Positions 1 through 9,156 are shown, counted from the first letter of the stretch. The stretch: DNA of 64,000 nt from Photorhabdus khanii NC19 (GCF_000517265.1 NZ_AYSJ01000013.1:227859-291858), one strand, 5' to 3'. The notes: generated from the sequence alone by a model not told the origin. A program made the numbers and translations.

Positions 1-1
1 A

Positions 2-322
2 GGCTATTTAGGCATTGAGTTTAAACAGGCAATGAAGAAACAGGGCATTGAAATGATTACGCCGATGCGTACCAATATGGATGATCCCGTCCCCAGAGAA
101 ACGAGAAAGCGCATTAATACCAAACGCCGTTTAATTGAAACGGTGATTGGTCAACTCGCCGGACAATTTGCTATCGAGAAGTGCTGGACAAGGGATTTGT
201 GGCGTTTGAGCAATCGAATAGCGAGAAAGCTTCTTTCTCACACGTTGGGTATTTTTGCCAATTTTAAACAAGGTAAAAGTCAACGCGGCTGGTTTCAACA
301 AGCCAACGTCATAGGATGTTAA
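2..322 (+). mobile_element. IS982-family transposase, C-terminal fragment running off the window edge
   Basis: The frame is open from the first bases of the window and ends at 322. The C-terminal part reads KRRLIETVIGQLAGQF then TRDLWRLSNRIARKLLSHT, which I recognise as the end of IS982-type DDE transposases (cut-and-paste transposition in the cytoplasm). Only about 106 residues are visible, so the catalytic core lies outside the window and intactness upstream cannot be judged. Downstream it runs directly into an IS110-type fragment on the other strand, so the right end of this element lies near 320. Assignment is by remembered motif, moderately sure. Confidence 0.7.
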
Positions 323-596
323 AGTCGAGCATCGCGTTACTTTTAACAAAAGGCCGGACAAACTGCGGTGAAATTAATTTAGCTTCATGGCCTAAATCAT
401 TTATTCGTCTTGCCATAAAATGCGCGCCGGCACAAGCCTCCATCACCACGGTTGCAGAAGGGCATCCGGCTAAAAACTCCATTAACTTGGTTCGGGTAAA
501 TTTTTTACGGAGAAGGGCGTTACCTGATTTATCCTGGCAGTGGATATGAAAGGTATGTTTGCCGAGATCGATACCGATAAGTGTCATGTTATTCAT
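309..596 (-). mobile_element. IS110-family transposase, N-terminal fragment (truncated)
   Basis: This minus-strand frame of 95 residues begins MNNMTLIGIDLGKHTFHIHC, the first acidic motif of the RuvC-like DEDD domain of IS110 transposases, and continues with VVMEACAGAHFMARRI and ISPQFVRPFVKSN. In intact members the KSN stretch is followed by a K/N-D segment with the next acidic residue and some 200 more residues. Here it turns into unrelated sequence (AMLDFNIL, stop) at the border with the IS982-like fragment. The element is therefore broken at about 320. IS110 elements carry a noncoding left end upstream of the gene, which would correspond to about 597-645 here. Confidence 0.75.
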
Positions 597-645
597 GGCG
601 ATGGCCTCATGTAAAAGAAATCACCTTGTCAAAATACGCCTACAG

Positions 646-705
646 GGGGTCCAGGGTGAGTAGACCTATCTGGGTGACCGGATAGGTCTACTCACCCTGG
701 ACCCC
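646..705. repeat. 25-bp perfect inverted repeat with 10-nt loop
   Basis: Bases 646-670 are the exact reverse complement of 681-705, separated by ten bases. The arms start with GGGGTCCAGGGTGAG. The structure lies just upstream of the IS110 fragment start and just in front of the shortened AraC gene. It could be a repetitive extragenic palindrome, an IS110 target site or a remnant of an element end. No U-run strong enough for a plain terminator follows in either direction. Confidence 0.85.
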
Positions 706-728
706 TTTTAGATATAAATTCAGGAACA

Positions 729-1436
729 ATGCTGTTTTTCTATTCTCCTAAGATAACGCGTGGCATGAATTCCTTTGGCTGTGGAGAATGGCATATTCTC
801 GATATTCGTTTTTCATTGAGCGAAATTGCAGCTCAGGAGTTACCGTCTTTCACTCAATTAGCTGCTGGTTTTGAGAAAAACGGTAGTTACAGTGATGTAT
901 TGATGATGGCATGCCCTATCTACCCACCATTTATGCAGATAGTCAATCAAATAGAAAAGTGTCAATTAAAGGGTAGTATAAGGAAGATTTATTTAAAGGC
1001 GAAAGCATTAGAGATACTCGCTTGTGTAGCGGCTCAAATTTATGATTGTCAATATGATGTGATCAACAGCTTGCAGCGCCGCGCCGTTTACAATGCAATA
1101 AAAATAATTAACAGTGATTATCATTATCCCTGGACGATAAAATCGCTATCAAAAGCGGTTGGTTTAAATGAGCGGAAATTAAAAGAGGGATTTCGTGCTG
1201 TTGTTTTTTGTACTTTTCATCAATATCTGGAAAATGTCCGTATGACGACCGCAGAAGATTTATTAAAAAAAGGGATGAGTGTCACTGATGTTTCTACCGC
1301 CGTGGGTTATGCCAGCCCAAGTCATTTTTCTAAACGCTTCCGGCAACATTACTTGATCAACCCTAAAGCATGGCAGGTGAAATATGCGGTGGTTCACACA
1401 CCATTTACCGAACATATGGCAGCGGAAATTAAGTAA
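729..1436 (+). CDS. AraC/PchR-type transcriptional regulator, probably 5'-truncated
   Basis: The last 100 or so residues form a two-helix-turn-helix AraC DNA-binding domain: FHQYLENVRMTTAEDLLKKG, then VTDVSTAVGYASPSHFSKRFRQHY and NPKAWQ. The C-terminal half resembles siderophore-linked regulators of the PchR/YbtA kind. The first ATG at 729 gives 235 residues, short for that group (usually about 290-320). The reading frame stays open upstream of the ATG (DINSGT precedes it) up to the palindrome at 705, and no good ribosome-binding site precedes 729. I infer that the 5' end was removed by the mobile-element rearrangement. It may be non-functional; its target genes are unknown. Confidence 0.75.
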   Translation: MLFFYSPKITRGMNSFGCGEWHILDIRFSLSEIAAQELPSFTQLAAGFEKNGSYSDVLMMACPIYPPFMQIVNQIEKCQLKGSIRKIYLKAKALEILACVAAQIYDCQYDVINSLQRRAVYNAIKIINSDYHYPWTIKSLSKAVGLNERKLKEGFRAVVFCTFHQYLENVRMTTAEDLLKKGMSVTDVSTAVGYASPSHFSKRFRQHYLINPKAWQVKYAVVHTPFTEHMAAEIK

Positions 1437-1510
1437 AAACGCCTGTTTTGCCAAAAGGTGGCCATTCTTCATGGCCACATTATGGATAGGGATATCGCAC
1501 GATTTTTGTG

Positions 1511-3364
1511 TTATGCCAATATTATATTGTCTGCGAACAGGCTATCCATACTTACTCCAACCAAAGTGACTGAGTTTTGTCCAAAGGTAAACACCACATT
1601 ATTGTCCACCATCTTAGCGTGATCCAGATAACTATTTTTTTCGTCACTGCTGCCTTCTGTGCCCAGAAATACCAGTTTGTCGGTTTTATTGTAGCCGTAA
1701 ACAATATCTTGTCCAAAATCGCCGTTGAACAGGAAGGTATTGTTATTACCCTGACTTTTTAGCACATCGTTACCTTCACCGCCGACAAAGACATTGTTGT
1801 TGCCGAAGCCAATCAGAGTATCGTCACCATCCAGACCGAACAGCCAGGAGCCGGAGGTTTTGGAAGTGAGGGTATCATTCCCATCATTACCGGTTACTGA
1901 ATTGGCGTACTGCTTCACCCCTTGGTTGGAGTGCAAACCGTCGGCTCTGACCTGCGAATTCACTTCTTTGGTCAGAAACAACCAGGTACTTTCCTTGCTT
2001 CTTATCGTGGCGATATCTGTGGCGATAGTGATATCACCGTGTGCATCGCGCAGATACAATGTTCCCGCCTTGTCATAGGCTATTTCCGCACCTTTTAACG
2101 ACTTCTGTAAGTCAATAGTATTGTGGCCTTTCCCTCCAGCAATCATGTTAAATCCACCGTCATCGCGGAATATATCATTACCGTCGAGACCTTCCAGATA
2201 ATCGTTTCCTTTGCCACCTTTAATCAGATCATTGCTGTTAGTACCGATAATAAAAGTACTGCCAGTATGTTTCTCTGCGTTCCGGTTTAAATCCTCTACC
2301 CAGGTATTGCCACGGGTGACGTTGGAAAGATTGCTAACGACAATCGTAGAGTCTTTATGGGTCAGGTCGTAGAACGTTGAATCCATAACCCGTTGCATAC
2401 CACTCTGATAGAAAGGTGTGACATGAGAAACCCAGGTTGACAGGTTGGCAATAGAGAAGGGAAGCAGATTCCACGCGGTTGATGCGTAGTGATCGTTAAA
2501 GTTGACAATATTATTTGTCGCCGAATCCTTTGGAGCATCGTGCACGCCCACTGACGCCGCAGTAGTACTGGTACCAGTCAGTACACGGAATACCGGGTCA
2601 TTCTCATATCCCACGTTCAGCACCTTGTTACCTTTCTCATACTGCGATGGTGAAGCGAAGGTTATATAGTTCGATTGAGAATAAAACCCACCCCATTTCG
2701 TCTCACTGGATCCCGCCATGCTATTCGCCGCTAACCCACCCAAACTATGGCCGCTGACCAGAACATCGCTCCCAGCCAGACCATGAGCTTTGGCGTAGTT
2801 AGCCACGTGATCTAACAGTCGGCCAAAAGCGTTTGGTGTATAGTTATTCGAATATTCTGTTTTCCCTAAACCTACCAACACATTATTAATAATATCGCCG
2901 AATGTATCGGTGATTATTGATTCCCGGGGGCCACTAGTGCCACGAAATGCAATACCAATTGATGTTAGGTTACCGTCAGCGTCATATTTTCCCATCACTT
3001 CAGCCTGGGCAGTGGAATGACTTGATTTTTCGCCATAAAAGGTACCACGAGCATCCGTTTTACCCTTATAGCCCAACTCATCAGCGCTGATAGTAAACCA
3101 TCCCGCTTCGTTCAGTTTATCCCGTGCTTGTTTTTCTGCATCTGGGTTCCAGGGCAATTTAGTCGAGACGCCCTGTGAGGTCGTACTACCGATAAGTGCA
3201 GTCACCAGCGTTAATGGCATTCCCAAACCATAACCATAGTTGTAATACCCTTCGGCAAATCCACTGCCTAGATTATGGTAAGCATACCCGGAAATAGCTT
3301 TAGCGTCAGAAAATAACTCTTTAGAAGTCGTGTCATCAAAATCTTTATACTGAAAAACACCCAT
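1511..3364 (-). CDS. Secreted family I.3 lipase / polyurethanase-type esterase with RTX repeats
   Basis: At 617 residues the length fits the Serratia marcescens LipA / Pseudomonas PueA-B family. An alpha/beta hydrolase domain carries VSGHSLGG with nucleophile S207; D256 (YEND) and H314 (VSHVT) sit at exactly the positions known for the Serratia lipase triad. RTX calcium-binding nonapeptides (GGKGNDYLEG, GLDGDDTL, GGEGNDVL) fill roughly residues 375-570, followed by a C-terminal type I secretion signal region. There is no N-terminal signal peptide, as expected for type I export. No ABC exporter lies next to it, so export must use one encoded elsewhere. A possible ribosome-binding site (AAGGA) precedes the start. 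It would hydrolyse triacylglycerols or esters outside the cell. Confidence 0.92.
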   Translation of the reverse strand: MGVFQYKDFDDTTSKELFSDAKAISGYAYHNLGSGFAEGYYNYGYGLGMPLTLVTALIGSTTSQGVSTKLPWNPDAEKQARDKLNEAGWFTISADELGYKGKTDARGTFYGEKSSHSTAQAEVMGKYDADGNLTSIGIAFRGTSGPRESIITDTFGDIINNVLVGLGKTEYSNNYTPNAFGRLLDHVANYAKAHGLAGSDVLVSGHSLGGLAANSMAGSSETKWGGFYSQSNYITFASPSQYEKGNKVLNVGYENDPVFRVLTGTSTTAASVGVHDAPKDSATNNIVNFNDHYASTAWNLLPFSIANLSTWVSHVTPFYQSGMQRVMDSTFYDLTHKDSTIVVSNLSNVTRGNTWVEDLNRNAEKHTGSTFIIGTNSNDLIKGGKGNDYLEGLDGNDIFRDDGGFNMIAGGKGHNTIDLQKSLKGAEIAYDKAGTLYLRDAHGDITIATDIATIRSKESTWLFLTKEVNSQVRADGLHSNQGVKQYANSVTGNDGNDTLTSKTSGSWLFGLDGDDTLIGFGNNNVFVGGEGNDVLKSQGNNNTFLFNGDFGQDIVYGYNKTDKLVFLGTEGSSDEKNSYLDHAKMVDNNVVFTFGQNSVTLVGVSMDSLFADNIILA

Positions 3365-4110
3365 GATGCATATCCTTGTGAGGTTAAAATAAGGTTAAAA
3401 GAGTGTTCTAAAAATATTAACGAACTAGGTAAGTATAGATCTATGTGAGGATTTTAAAGAGTAACCATCTGTTAATTTATAAATTAGTGAGCCATCATGA
3501 AAATTTGATATTTTTACAAATTATATATTGCAAAAATATTGTTTATATGCTAAAAGGTTGCACGAATGAGAATAAACCTTCTGACATTTTTATCATCAGT
3601 GACTAAAAGATAGATAGTGAATAGTCCACGCCATTATAAATAGAGATCTATTAATTCCATTTAATACTTATAATAAAAGTGTGGATATGTGAATTCTGGT
3701 GGAGAAATTCTATCGCTGATTCACTAAATTGGTTTACGTAAAGTAAACTTCTATTTGTTAGAATAATGAGATTATAGCGTAAATATTATTAATTTAATAA
3801 ATGTTTTCTTAAAAATAGGTTTATTTAATAGATTTAAATCTGGTTTTAAAACTGTTTTTATTTATTTTTTATCTGGGTTTTTATGGATAAACATAATAAT
3901 AAGATTATTATTATGTTTTTGTTTTAATTAAAATTAAATTGTAAAAACAAATAATAAACTTTCGTTTTGATATTTGTTGTGCGAATTTTTATACAGTCTT
4001 ACAGACGAATCTATCATGGATAAGTTGTTGCTGTTAGTGCAATAGATTCTTTTTCTCTCTATAATGTATTTTTCCCACGTAGTTCCACCATTTATCTACG
4101 AGATCTAAAC
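3365..4110. other. AT-rich intergenic region between divergent lipase and beta-lactamase genes
   Basis: About 745 bases contain no convincing gene. They must hold the divergent promoters of the lipase and the beta-lactamase. A TATAAT hexamer lies at 4060-4065, about 45 bases before the beta-lactamase start, but I see no well-spaced -35 hexamer for it. No ampR-type regulator gene is present. I see no repeat or RNA gene. Confidence 0.6.
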
Positions 4111-4998
4111 ATGAAACACTCCCCATTGCGACGTTCGCTGTTATTAGCAGGTATTACTCTTCCTTTGGTCAACTTCACTTTTCCAGCATGGGCTGGTGCG
4201 ATTCCTTCATCACTGCATCAACAACTTGCTGAGTTGGAAAACAGAACAAAAGGTCGTCTGGGGGTGACATTGATTAATACTGCGAATGGTCAGGAGATCC
4301 AATACCGGGGGAATGAACGTTTCCCTTTCTGTAGTACTTTCAAGCTGATGCTGGTGGCAGCGGTGTTGCATAAAAGCATGTCCCAATCAGAACTGTTAGC
4401 AAAACATATCAATTATAGTGAGTCCGACTTACAGTCTTATGCTCCAATTGCCCGCAAGAACCTGAATCAAGGTATGAATATCACACAATTATGTGCCGCA
4501 ACATTGCAATACAGCGACAACACTGCGGCGAACTTGTTAATTAAAGAATTAGGTGGGTTAGCAGCGGTGAACCACTTTGCTCAAGGCCTTGGTGATAGAG
4601 CGTTCCGGCTCGATCGCTGGGAGCCTGATTTGAACAGCGCTATTCCCGATGATCCCAGAGATACCACAACACCAGCGGCAATGGCGACCAGTGTGAAGAA
4701 AATCGTGCTTGGAGAGACTCTGGCTGCACCACAACGTGAACAATTGGTTGGCTGGCTCAAAGGGAATACCACTGGAGATGCCAGTATTCGAGCCGGAACA
4801 CCGGACGGTTGGGTCGTTGGCGATAAAACGGGTGGCGGTGATTACGGCACCAGTAATGATGTCGCCATACTTTGGCCACCAGAAGGGGGATCACCTGTAG
4901 TTCTCGCGGTTTATTTTACCCAACATCAGAAAGACGCTGAGTCACGCCGTGATGTACTGGCTTCAACTACGCGATTGGTGATGAAGCATTTGGCGTGA
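4111..4998 (+). CDS. Class A beta-lactamase with twin-arginine signal peptide
   Basis: This 295-residue serine beta-lactamase hydrolyses beta-lactam rings in the periplasm. The precursor has the nucleophile motif STFK (S75, K78; Ambler S70/K73), the SDN loop at 135-137, the omega-loop glutamate E171 (Ambler E166) in RWEPDLN, and KTG at 239-241. Cys74 (Ambler 69) precedes the nucleophile, but the KTG-adjacent stretch is [10 protein letters not shown] with no Cys at Ambler 238. That pattern is like CTX-M-type chromosomal enzymes and unlike KPC/SME carbapenemases, which have the 69-238 disulphide. The signal sequence contains RRSLLLAG before a hydrophobic stretch ending AWA-GA, pointing to Tat export. 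It stands alone without an ampR gene. The spectrum cannot be read from sequence. Confidence 0.95.
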   Translation: MKHSPLRRSLLLAGITLPLVNFTFPAWAGAIPSSLHQQLAELENRTKGRLGVTLINTANGQEIQYRGNERFPFCSTFKLMLVAAVLHKSMSQSELLAKHINYSESDLQSYAPIARKNLNQGMNITQLCAATLQYSDNTAANLLIKELGGLAAVNHFAQGLGDRAFRLDRWEPDLNSAIPDDPRDTTTPAAMATSVKKIVLGETLAAPQREQLVGWLKGNTTGDASIRAGTPDGWVVGDKTGGGDYGTSNDVAILWPPEGGSPVVLAVYFTQHQKDAESRRDVLASTTRLVMKHLA

Positions 4999-5064
4999 TT
5001 TTTTCTGGAATACAGGTAATTGTGCTAAGAGTGTCAGTAACACCAAAGTTGCCTCCTTGATAAT

Positions 5065-5078
5065 TACGTAGTAACGTA
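5065..5078. promoter_or_regulatory. Candidate operator (TACGT/ACGTA inverted repeat) before the Phd/VapC pair
   Basis: TACGT and ACGTA arms are separated by four bases, about 35 bases before the antitoxin start. Antitoxins of this type usually repress their own promoter through such short palindromes. The site is small and could be chance. Confidence 0.3.
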
Positions 5079-5112
5079 CCTACATAAATTGATTGTTATA
5101 TTAGGAGGTACT

Positions 5113-5367
5113 ATGTCAATCACAACCTTATCAAGCCGAGAACTCAACCAGGATGTTAGTAGGGCAAAGAAGGCTGCCAAAAGTGGTCCTGTGTTTATCA
5201 CAGATCGCGGCAAGCCAGCGCATGTCCTGCTGACTATTGAGGAATATCAACGGATCACGAAGCAACGCAGAAACATCGCTGATGCTTTGGCAATGCCCGG
5301 TGTTGAAGATATTGAATTCAATCCGGCGCGAGCTACCATTAATAGCCGTCCGGCTAATTTCTCATGA
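5113..5367 (+). CDS. Phd/YefM-family antitoxin
   Basis: The 84-residue protein starts MSITTLSSRELNQDVSRAKKAA and continues GPVFITDRGKPAHVLLTIEEY, the hallmark of Phd/YefM antitoxins: an N-terminal DNA-binding fold that represses the operon and a C-terminal tail that neutralises the toxin. I place the start at the ATG at 5113 because AGGAGG lies at 5103-5108, four bases upstream; a TTG at 5089 would add eight unlikely residues. Its stop overlaps the start of the PIN-domain toxin at 5364 (ATGA), so the two are translationally coupled. The pair looks intact. Confidence 0.9.
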   Translation: MSITTLSSRELNQDVSRAKKAAKSGPVFITDRGKPAHVLLTIEEYQRITKQRRNIADALAMPGVEDIEFNPARATINSRPANFS

Positions 5368-5783
5368 TGTTTGTTCTTGATACCAATGTCGTGTCCGAGC
5401 TTCGGAAAGTTCAGGCGGGTAAGGCTAATACTGGGGTTACCTCATGGGCTGAAAGTGTTGATGCAGCGGAGCTTTTCCTATCGGCCATTACCATTATGGA
5501 GCTGGAAACCGGCATCTTACAGATTGAACGGCGAGACATAATCCAAGGGGCATTATTGCGTTCATGGTTTAACCACCATGTCATACCGGAATTTACTGGG
5601 CGGATCTTACCGGTAGATACGGCTGTAGCGTTGCGGTGCGCCCGGCTGCATGTACCTGATCCATGCTCAGAGCGTGATGCACTTATCGCGGCAACCGCAC
5701 TCGTTCATGGTATGACCGTCGTCACACGGAACGTGGCCGATTTTGAGTTGACTGGAGTGCCAATATTGAACCCTTGGATTTAG
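5364..5783 (+). CDS. PIN-domain ribonuclease toxin (VapC/FitB-like)
   Basis: The 139-residue protein opens MMFVLDTNVVSELRK, with the first PIN-domain aspartate (D6) in the LDTNVVSE motif. Later come an ITIMELETGI segment with the conserved glutamate, SERDALIAATALVHG with the third acidic residue, and VVTRNVADFELTGV near the end. These acidic residues bind the metal that cleaves RNA in VapC-type toxins. The gene overlaps the antitoxin by four bases. The family usually cuts tRNA or rRNA; the actual target here is unknown. A probable terminator lies about 150 bases downstream. Confidence 0.9.
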   Translation: MMFVLDTNVVSELRKVQAGKANTGVTSWAESVDAAELFLSAITIMELETGILQIERRDIIQGALLRSWFNHHVIPEFTGRILPVDTAVALRCARLHVPDPCSERDALIAATALVHGMTVVTRNVADFELTGVPILNPWI

Positions 5784-5936
5784 TTAGTTTTTGTATGTGG
5801 ACGTTATCTTTCGGGAAAGTAGCCTCTGCCACATAGAAGAAATTTAACATTCCCACCCTAAAATACATTAAAATTATTTATAAATATTATCTGGTATCTT
5901 ATAATGCCGAGTATGAAATATTTACCAATATAGAAG

Positions 5937-5966
5937 AAAGTGTCTCAGTTCAGAGATACTTTTTTG
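5937..5966 (+). terminator. Probable intrinsic terminator downstream of the Phd/VapC operon
   Basis: AAGTGTCTC pairs with GAGATACTT (one G-U pair) around a six-base loop, followed directly by a run of T. It lies about 155 bases after the toxin stop. The rest of 5784-6297 (about 500 bases) is AT-rich; I see no other gene there, only the upstream region of the small peptide at 6298. Confidence 0.6.
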
Positions 5967-6297
5967 CTAAATTAAGATTATTACCCGTGATGAGTTTTGC
6001 ACTTTTATCGAATTTCTCAAATTGCCAAAAAAAGCCATTAACACTACAAAATATCTGGCCTTTTAGGTGGATAAGGCTCTCTATGAATCTGACAAATTAC
6101 TCAGTATTTCAAGGCTATTGAAATCATGAAAGCGAGAGTGAGGATAGTCATCGATGAACTCGATTTTCAATATATGATTTACATCACAATGTCAATAAAA
6201 AAACAATTAATTTAATTGTAACATTAAAGTAAATTTGTTATTTTATTGTTGCGCAAAAGTTATGGGCGCAAGGTGAGTTTGTTCGGTGGAGGTTATC

Positions 6298-6438
6298 ATG
6301 TGCGAAGATAGAAAGACGGTAATGGAAAGCAATGGTGATCAGGCAGGGGCTAACGTCGAAGATCTCGGCTTAGAAGTTGTAGAAGACATCCCCCAGATTT
6401 CAGGGGCGTGTCCTGTTCGTCAAATTTGTCATGCTTAA
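6298..6438 (+). CDS. 46-residue putative precursor peptide (candidate RiPP precursor)
   Basis: A clear ribosome-binding site (GGTGGAGG, 6285-6292) sits five bases before ATG 6298. The peptide has an acidic first part (MCEDRKTVMESNGDQ, then VEDLGLEVVEDIPQIS) and a contrasting short tail GACPVRQICHA with two Cys, one Arg and one His. The stop is 13 bases before the start of the JmjC-like oxygenase gene, so the two are almost certainly one operon. An acidic amphipathic leader, a Gly-Ala junction and a small Cys-containing C-terminus beside an oxygenase is the layout of a ribosomally made, modified peptide. No exporter or protease lies beside it. The real function is unknown and I do not recognise the family. 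Confidence 0.65.
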   Translation: MCEDRKTVMESNGDQAGANVEDLGLEVVEDIPQISGACPVRQICHA

Positions 6439-6451
6439 TTAGGCTAATCTG

Positions 6452-7732
6452 ATGACTGACATGCTTCAATACAATGCCTTGATTTCAGCATTGTCTATGC
6501 AACGATTGGAACCGCTTTATCAACACATCTGTGCTCATGAATCCTCCAGTGCTGCATATGAATATAATCCCGTCGAGACGCCGTGCAAAATGGCTCCTCT
6601 TTTATTGAAGAGGGTTTTCGAACCGGTAATTTTCGATGATGCTCTATTCTTTGATTTGTTTGCCAGCATGTCTACAGAAGCTGAACGGGCTATCAGTGGT
6701 TTGTTTCGAGTGTATATTGACGGCATGTTGAGCCCTCAGTACGAGAACGAGGTTTTATTTAATCATCCTCGGGTGGGAGAGGCTTTCAAGGACTATGTAT
6801 CCAGAGCTACTGCTGGAAACAAGTTCGGCATTATTGTGAATGGTGCTGAACAATGGTCTGATCCATTGGCTCGGATGGGGGCTCGCATTTTCGCGCCGGT
6901 TGTCGAAGCTCAAGGCGCTTGGCGGAGTACGGTTGAGGTGACGTTATTTATCGGCAACTACGGCTACACGCCTTTTGGCATTCACATTGATGATCCCTAC
7001 ACCTCAATTGTCCATTTCCATACTGGCCCCACGACCAAGGAGATGACCCTTTTCAGCCGAGAAGAGTTTCATCGACTGAATGGTGAACGAAAGAACTGCT
7101 TCCAGCCGGAACGCTTGGTACCTCATGGTAAAACCTTTGTCATCGAAGCGGGTGATGTCTTTTTGCTGCCACCGCATTGGTACCATATTGGTAATACAGA
7201 GGGTTTCTCAATTGGTATTGCATTTGCGATATCAAAGTATTCAGCTACCAAGGTAACTGCGAATACTCTTCAACATGCCATTACCGAAGAAGGCCTGCGA
7301 GGTTCTATTGATGAAGTCGTGGAACAGGCCGAAAAGGGTGCGTATTCTCAGGCGGGGTGGTTGAGACGAATATATGCTGAAAATATGGCAAGAGCCTCAA
7401 GCCGCCGGCATCTGCGCTATTCTTACGTTCGTTTCCAGGATGACATGATTACGCCGGATACACGCTGGATCCGCGACCCTGACTTTCCGATAACCACTAT
7501 TGAGGTGGACGAGGATTTACTGGTCTTTGTCCACGGGAACCACATTCGCCTCGTTCGAAATGAAGTGAGTATCAGATTATTGAAGACCATTCCTGAGATA
7601 CCATTCAGTGCGCGCGATCTGCATGCAGAGCTTGAAGGACGTGTGTCGCTGGATGCACTGCTTGTTACGGTGAAACAGTTGCGCAGGCTGGGAGGATTAC
7701 TGCCGGCTGGGTTATGTTTAATCAACGTCTGA
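6452..7732 (+). CDS. JmjC/cupin-fold Fe(II)/2-oxoglutarate oxygenase-like protein with C-terminal winged-helix-like domain
   Basis: The 426-residue protein carries HIDDPYTS (H178, D180) and [12 protein letters not shown] (H245), spaced like the HxD...H iron ligands of JmjC and ribosomal-oxygenase (YcfD/MINA53-type) enzymes; FLLPPHWYH parallels the LYIPPGFPH strand of YcfD. The N-terminal 160 residues ([10 protein letters not shown]..., FRVYIDG...) look like a substrate-binding extension. Residues about 340-426 resemble a small winged-helix or PqqD-like fold ([35 protein letters not shown]). Members of this fold hydroxylate Arg or His side chains. The gene lies directly behind the 46-residue peptide, whose tail contains Arg, His and two Cys, so I infer the peptide is the substrate. 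A plain metabolic or regulatory cupin cannot be excluded. Confidence 0.7.
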   Translation: MTDMLQYNALISALSMQRLEPLYQHICAHESSSAAYEYNPVETPCKMAPLLLKRVFEPVIFDDALFFDLFASMSTEAERAISGLFRVYIDGMLSPQYENEVLFNHPRVGEAFKDYVSRATAGNKFGIIVNGAEQWSDPLARMGARIFAPVVEAQGAWRSTVEVTLFIGNYGYTPFGIHIDDPYTSIVHFHTGPTTKEMTLFSREEFHRLNGERKNCFQPERLVPHGKTFVIEAGDVFLLPPHWYHIGNTEGFSIGIAFAISKYSATKVTANTLQHAITEEGLRGSIDEVVEQAEKGAYSQAGWLRRIYAENMARASSRRHLRYSYVRFQDDMITPDTRWIRDPDFPITTIEVDEDLLVFVHGNHIRLVRNEVSIRLLKTIPEIPFSARDLHAELEGRVSLDALLVTVKQLRRLGGLLPAGLCLINV

Positions 7733-7829
7733 ATTGTAAAGGTTGGGGCGGTATTGTTTTGTTGTTGCTCGGGATGGTGATGATTAAATTGGCGTAGATT
7801 TTAAGTGGTTAATTATAATAAAATGATAA

Positions 7830-7872
7830 CTTCAGGTAACATTTGATTCTTTCGGGTTAACTGAAGCTTTTT
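7830..7872. terminator. Stem-loop between convergent oxygenase and hipA genes
   Basis: CTTCAGGTAAC (7830-7840) pairs with GTTAACTGAAG (7856-7866) with one mismatch and a 15-base loop, followed by CTTTTTAA on the plus strand. It lies between converging genes and could end transcription of the peptide-oxygenase operon. Confidence 0.45.
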
Positions 7873-7899
7873 AATATCTTGGTAACTCTTTAAATGCTC

Positions 7900-9156
7900 T
7901 CAAAACTCTATAGAAAATGGATTTAAAAACTGTCTATGCCAGAGCAATTTTTTATCTATTTCACTTAATTCGGCTTCTTCACAGATATTATCCCAATTAT
8001 CTTGGATTATTGATATTTGTCTATTGAAGATTTCTTTTGCTTTCTCCTCTGATATATTAAAATTATGTGCAGTTTCTAAACAAGTTCGTAATTGACTTAG
8101 ATTTTTATTATCAATTATTAGCATCGCTTGAGATGCTTCATTACCAGCTCGACCCTGAGGACAGATGTCATAAGCAGGGGTTAAACTTAAATTTTTGCCA
8201 TCCCAAAATGCGGAGTGATTCCGAGCGTGATCATCCGTATTACCACACAATATATTAAAAACTAATCGTGAAAATAGCTCCTCTAATGTCTTTTGGGGAT
8301 TAGTGAAACTATATCGTATAATCTCGGCTAATTTTTCATAACTAGCATATCTAGCCATCATATCATCTAATCCAAATAGAGTTAGAGCAGAGACCATTGA
8401 TTTTCGTAACCAACCGTTTTGAGTATGTTCTCGGTCAAATCGTTTAATGAGTAGTACATCTTTATTTGCAGATGTTGTTAATTTTACTGAGGCAACATTA
8501 ATGCCGGATAGTTCAGCGAGTCTCATAGCAATAAACTCTGTTTTAACCACACTGTAAAGATCATTGCTTGAGGAAAATTTAGCAACATATTTGCTGTTTT
8601 TATCCTCAATGAGTGCTTTGGGACGTGCTCCACCAATTGAACTGCCATGAAAAAGTGCTTGGTCTAATTCTGGTGTTAGTAGTAGACCATTTTCAACTCG
8701 TTCTGCTGATTGAATAAGTTCTTCCAGACTGGCATTCTTTATAGATCGGGGAGTATATTCGGATGGGGACAATTGAAAATCTAAAGCGCCTATACGGTCA
8801 GATCCAGATTCAAGAAGGTACGTTATTTCATTTAATGTAGCAGTTTCTGTATCCGCTCCTTTTAACCCTAATATTTTGTTTATGATAACTCTACGACCCC
8901 ACGCATCAGGAGATGCGTCGCGGATACAGCCAGGCATTGTTAGGTCACTCAATGGGGCTATGATACCTGATTTTAATGGTAATTCCGGTTCATAAATTGA
9001 GATAGGTAGCGGCTGGCTATTTAATCTTTCAAGGTAACTTTTACCATAGTTAAATAAAATGCGGCCATTAAATTCTTCTAGGCGGCCAGCTACTACTGGC
9101 TCAGTTTGCTCTGGTAACCATATCCAAACATAAACTTCTTTGTTGTTAGAAGTCAT
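7900..9156 (-). CDS. hipA: HipA-family serine/threonine kinase toxin
   Basis: The 418-residue protein has the HipA layout: an N-terminal domain ending around PDAWGRR, the flexible P-loop SSIGGARPKA (with the autophosphorylation serine of the family), the catalytic loop GNTDDHARNHSAF and the metal-binding PAYDICP. HipA kinases stop growth, in E. coli by phosphorylating glutamyl-tRNA synthetase, and are linked to persistence. Its start overlaps the hipB stop by 11 bases, the usual order antitoxin then toxin. All key residues are visible, so it appears active. Some HipA relatives phosphorylate other synthetases; the target here is not determined. Confidence 0.92.
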   Translation of the reverse strand: MTSNNKEVYVWIWLPEQTEPVVAGRLEEFNGRILFNYGKSYLERLNSQPLPISIYEPELPLKSGIIAPLSDLTMPGCIRDASPDAWGRRVIINKILGLKGADTETATLNEITYLLESGSDRIGALDFQLSPSEYTPRSIKNASLEELIQSAERVENGLLLTPELDQALFHGSSIGGARPKALIEDKNSKYVAKFSSSNDLYSVVKTEFIAMRLAELSGINVASVKLTTSANKDVLLIKRFDREHTQNGWLRKSMVSALTLFGLDDMMARYASYEKLAEIIRYSFTNPQKTLEELFSRLVFNILCGNTDDHARNHSAFWDGKNLSLTPAYDICPQGRAGNEASQAMLIIDNKNLSQLRTCLETAHNFNISEEKAKEIFNRQISIIQDNWDNICEEAELSEIDKKLLWHRQFLNPFSIEF

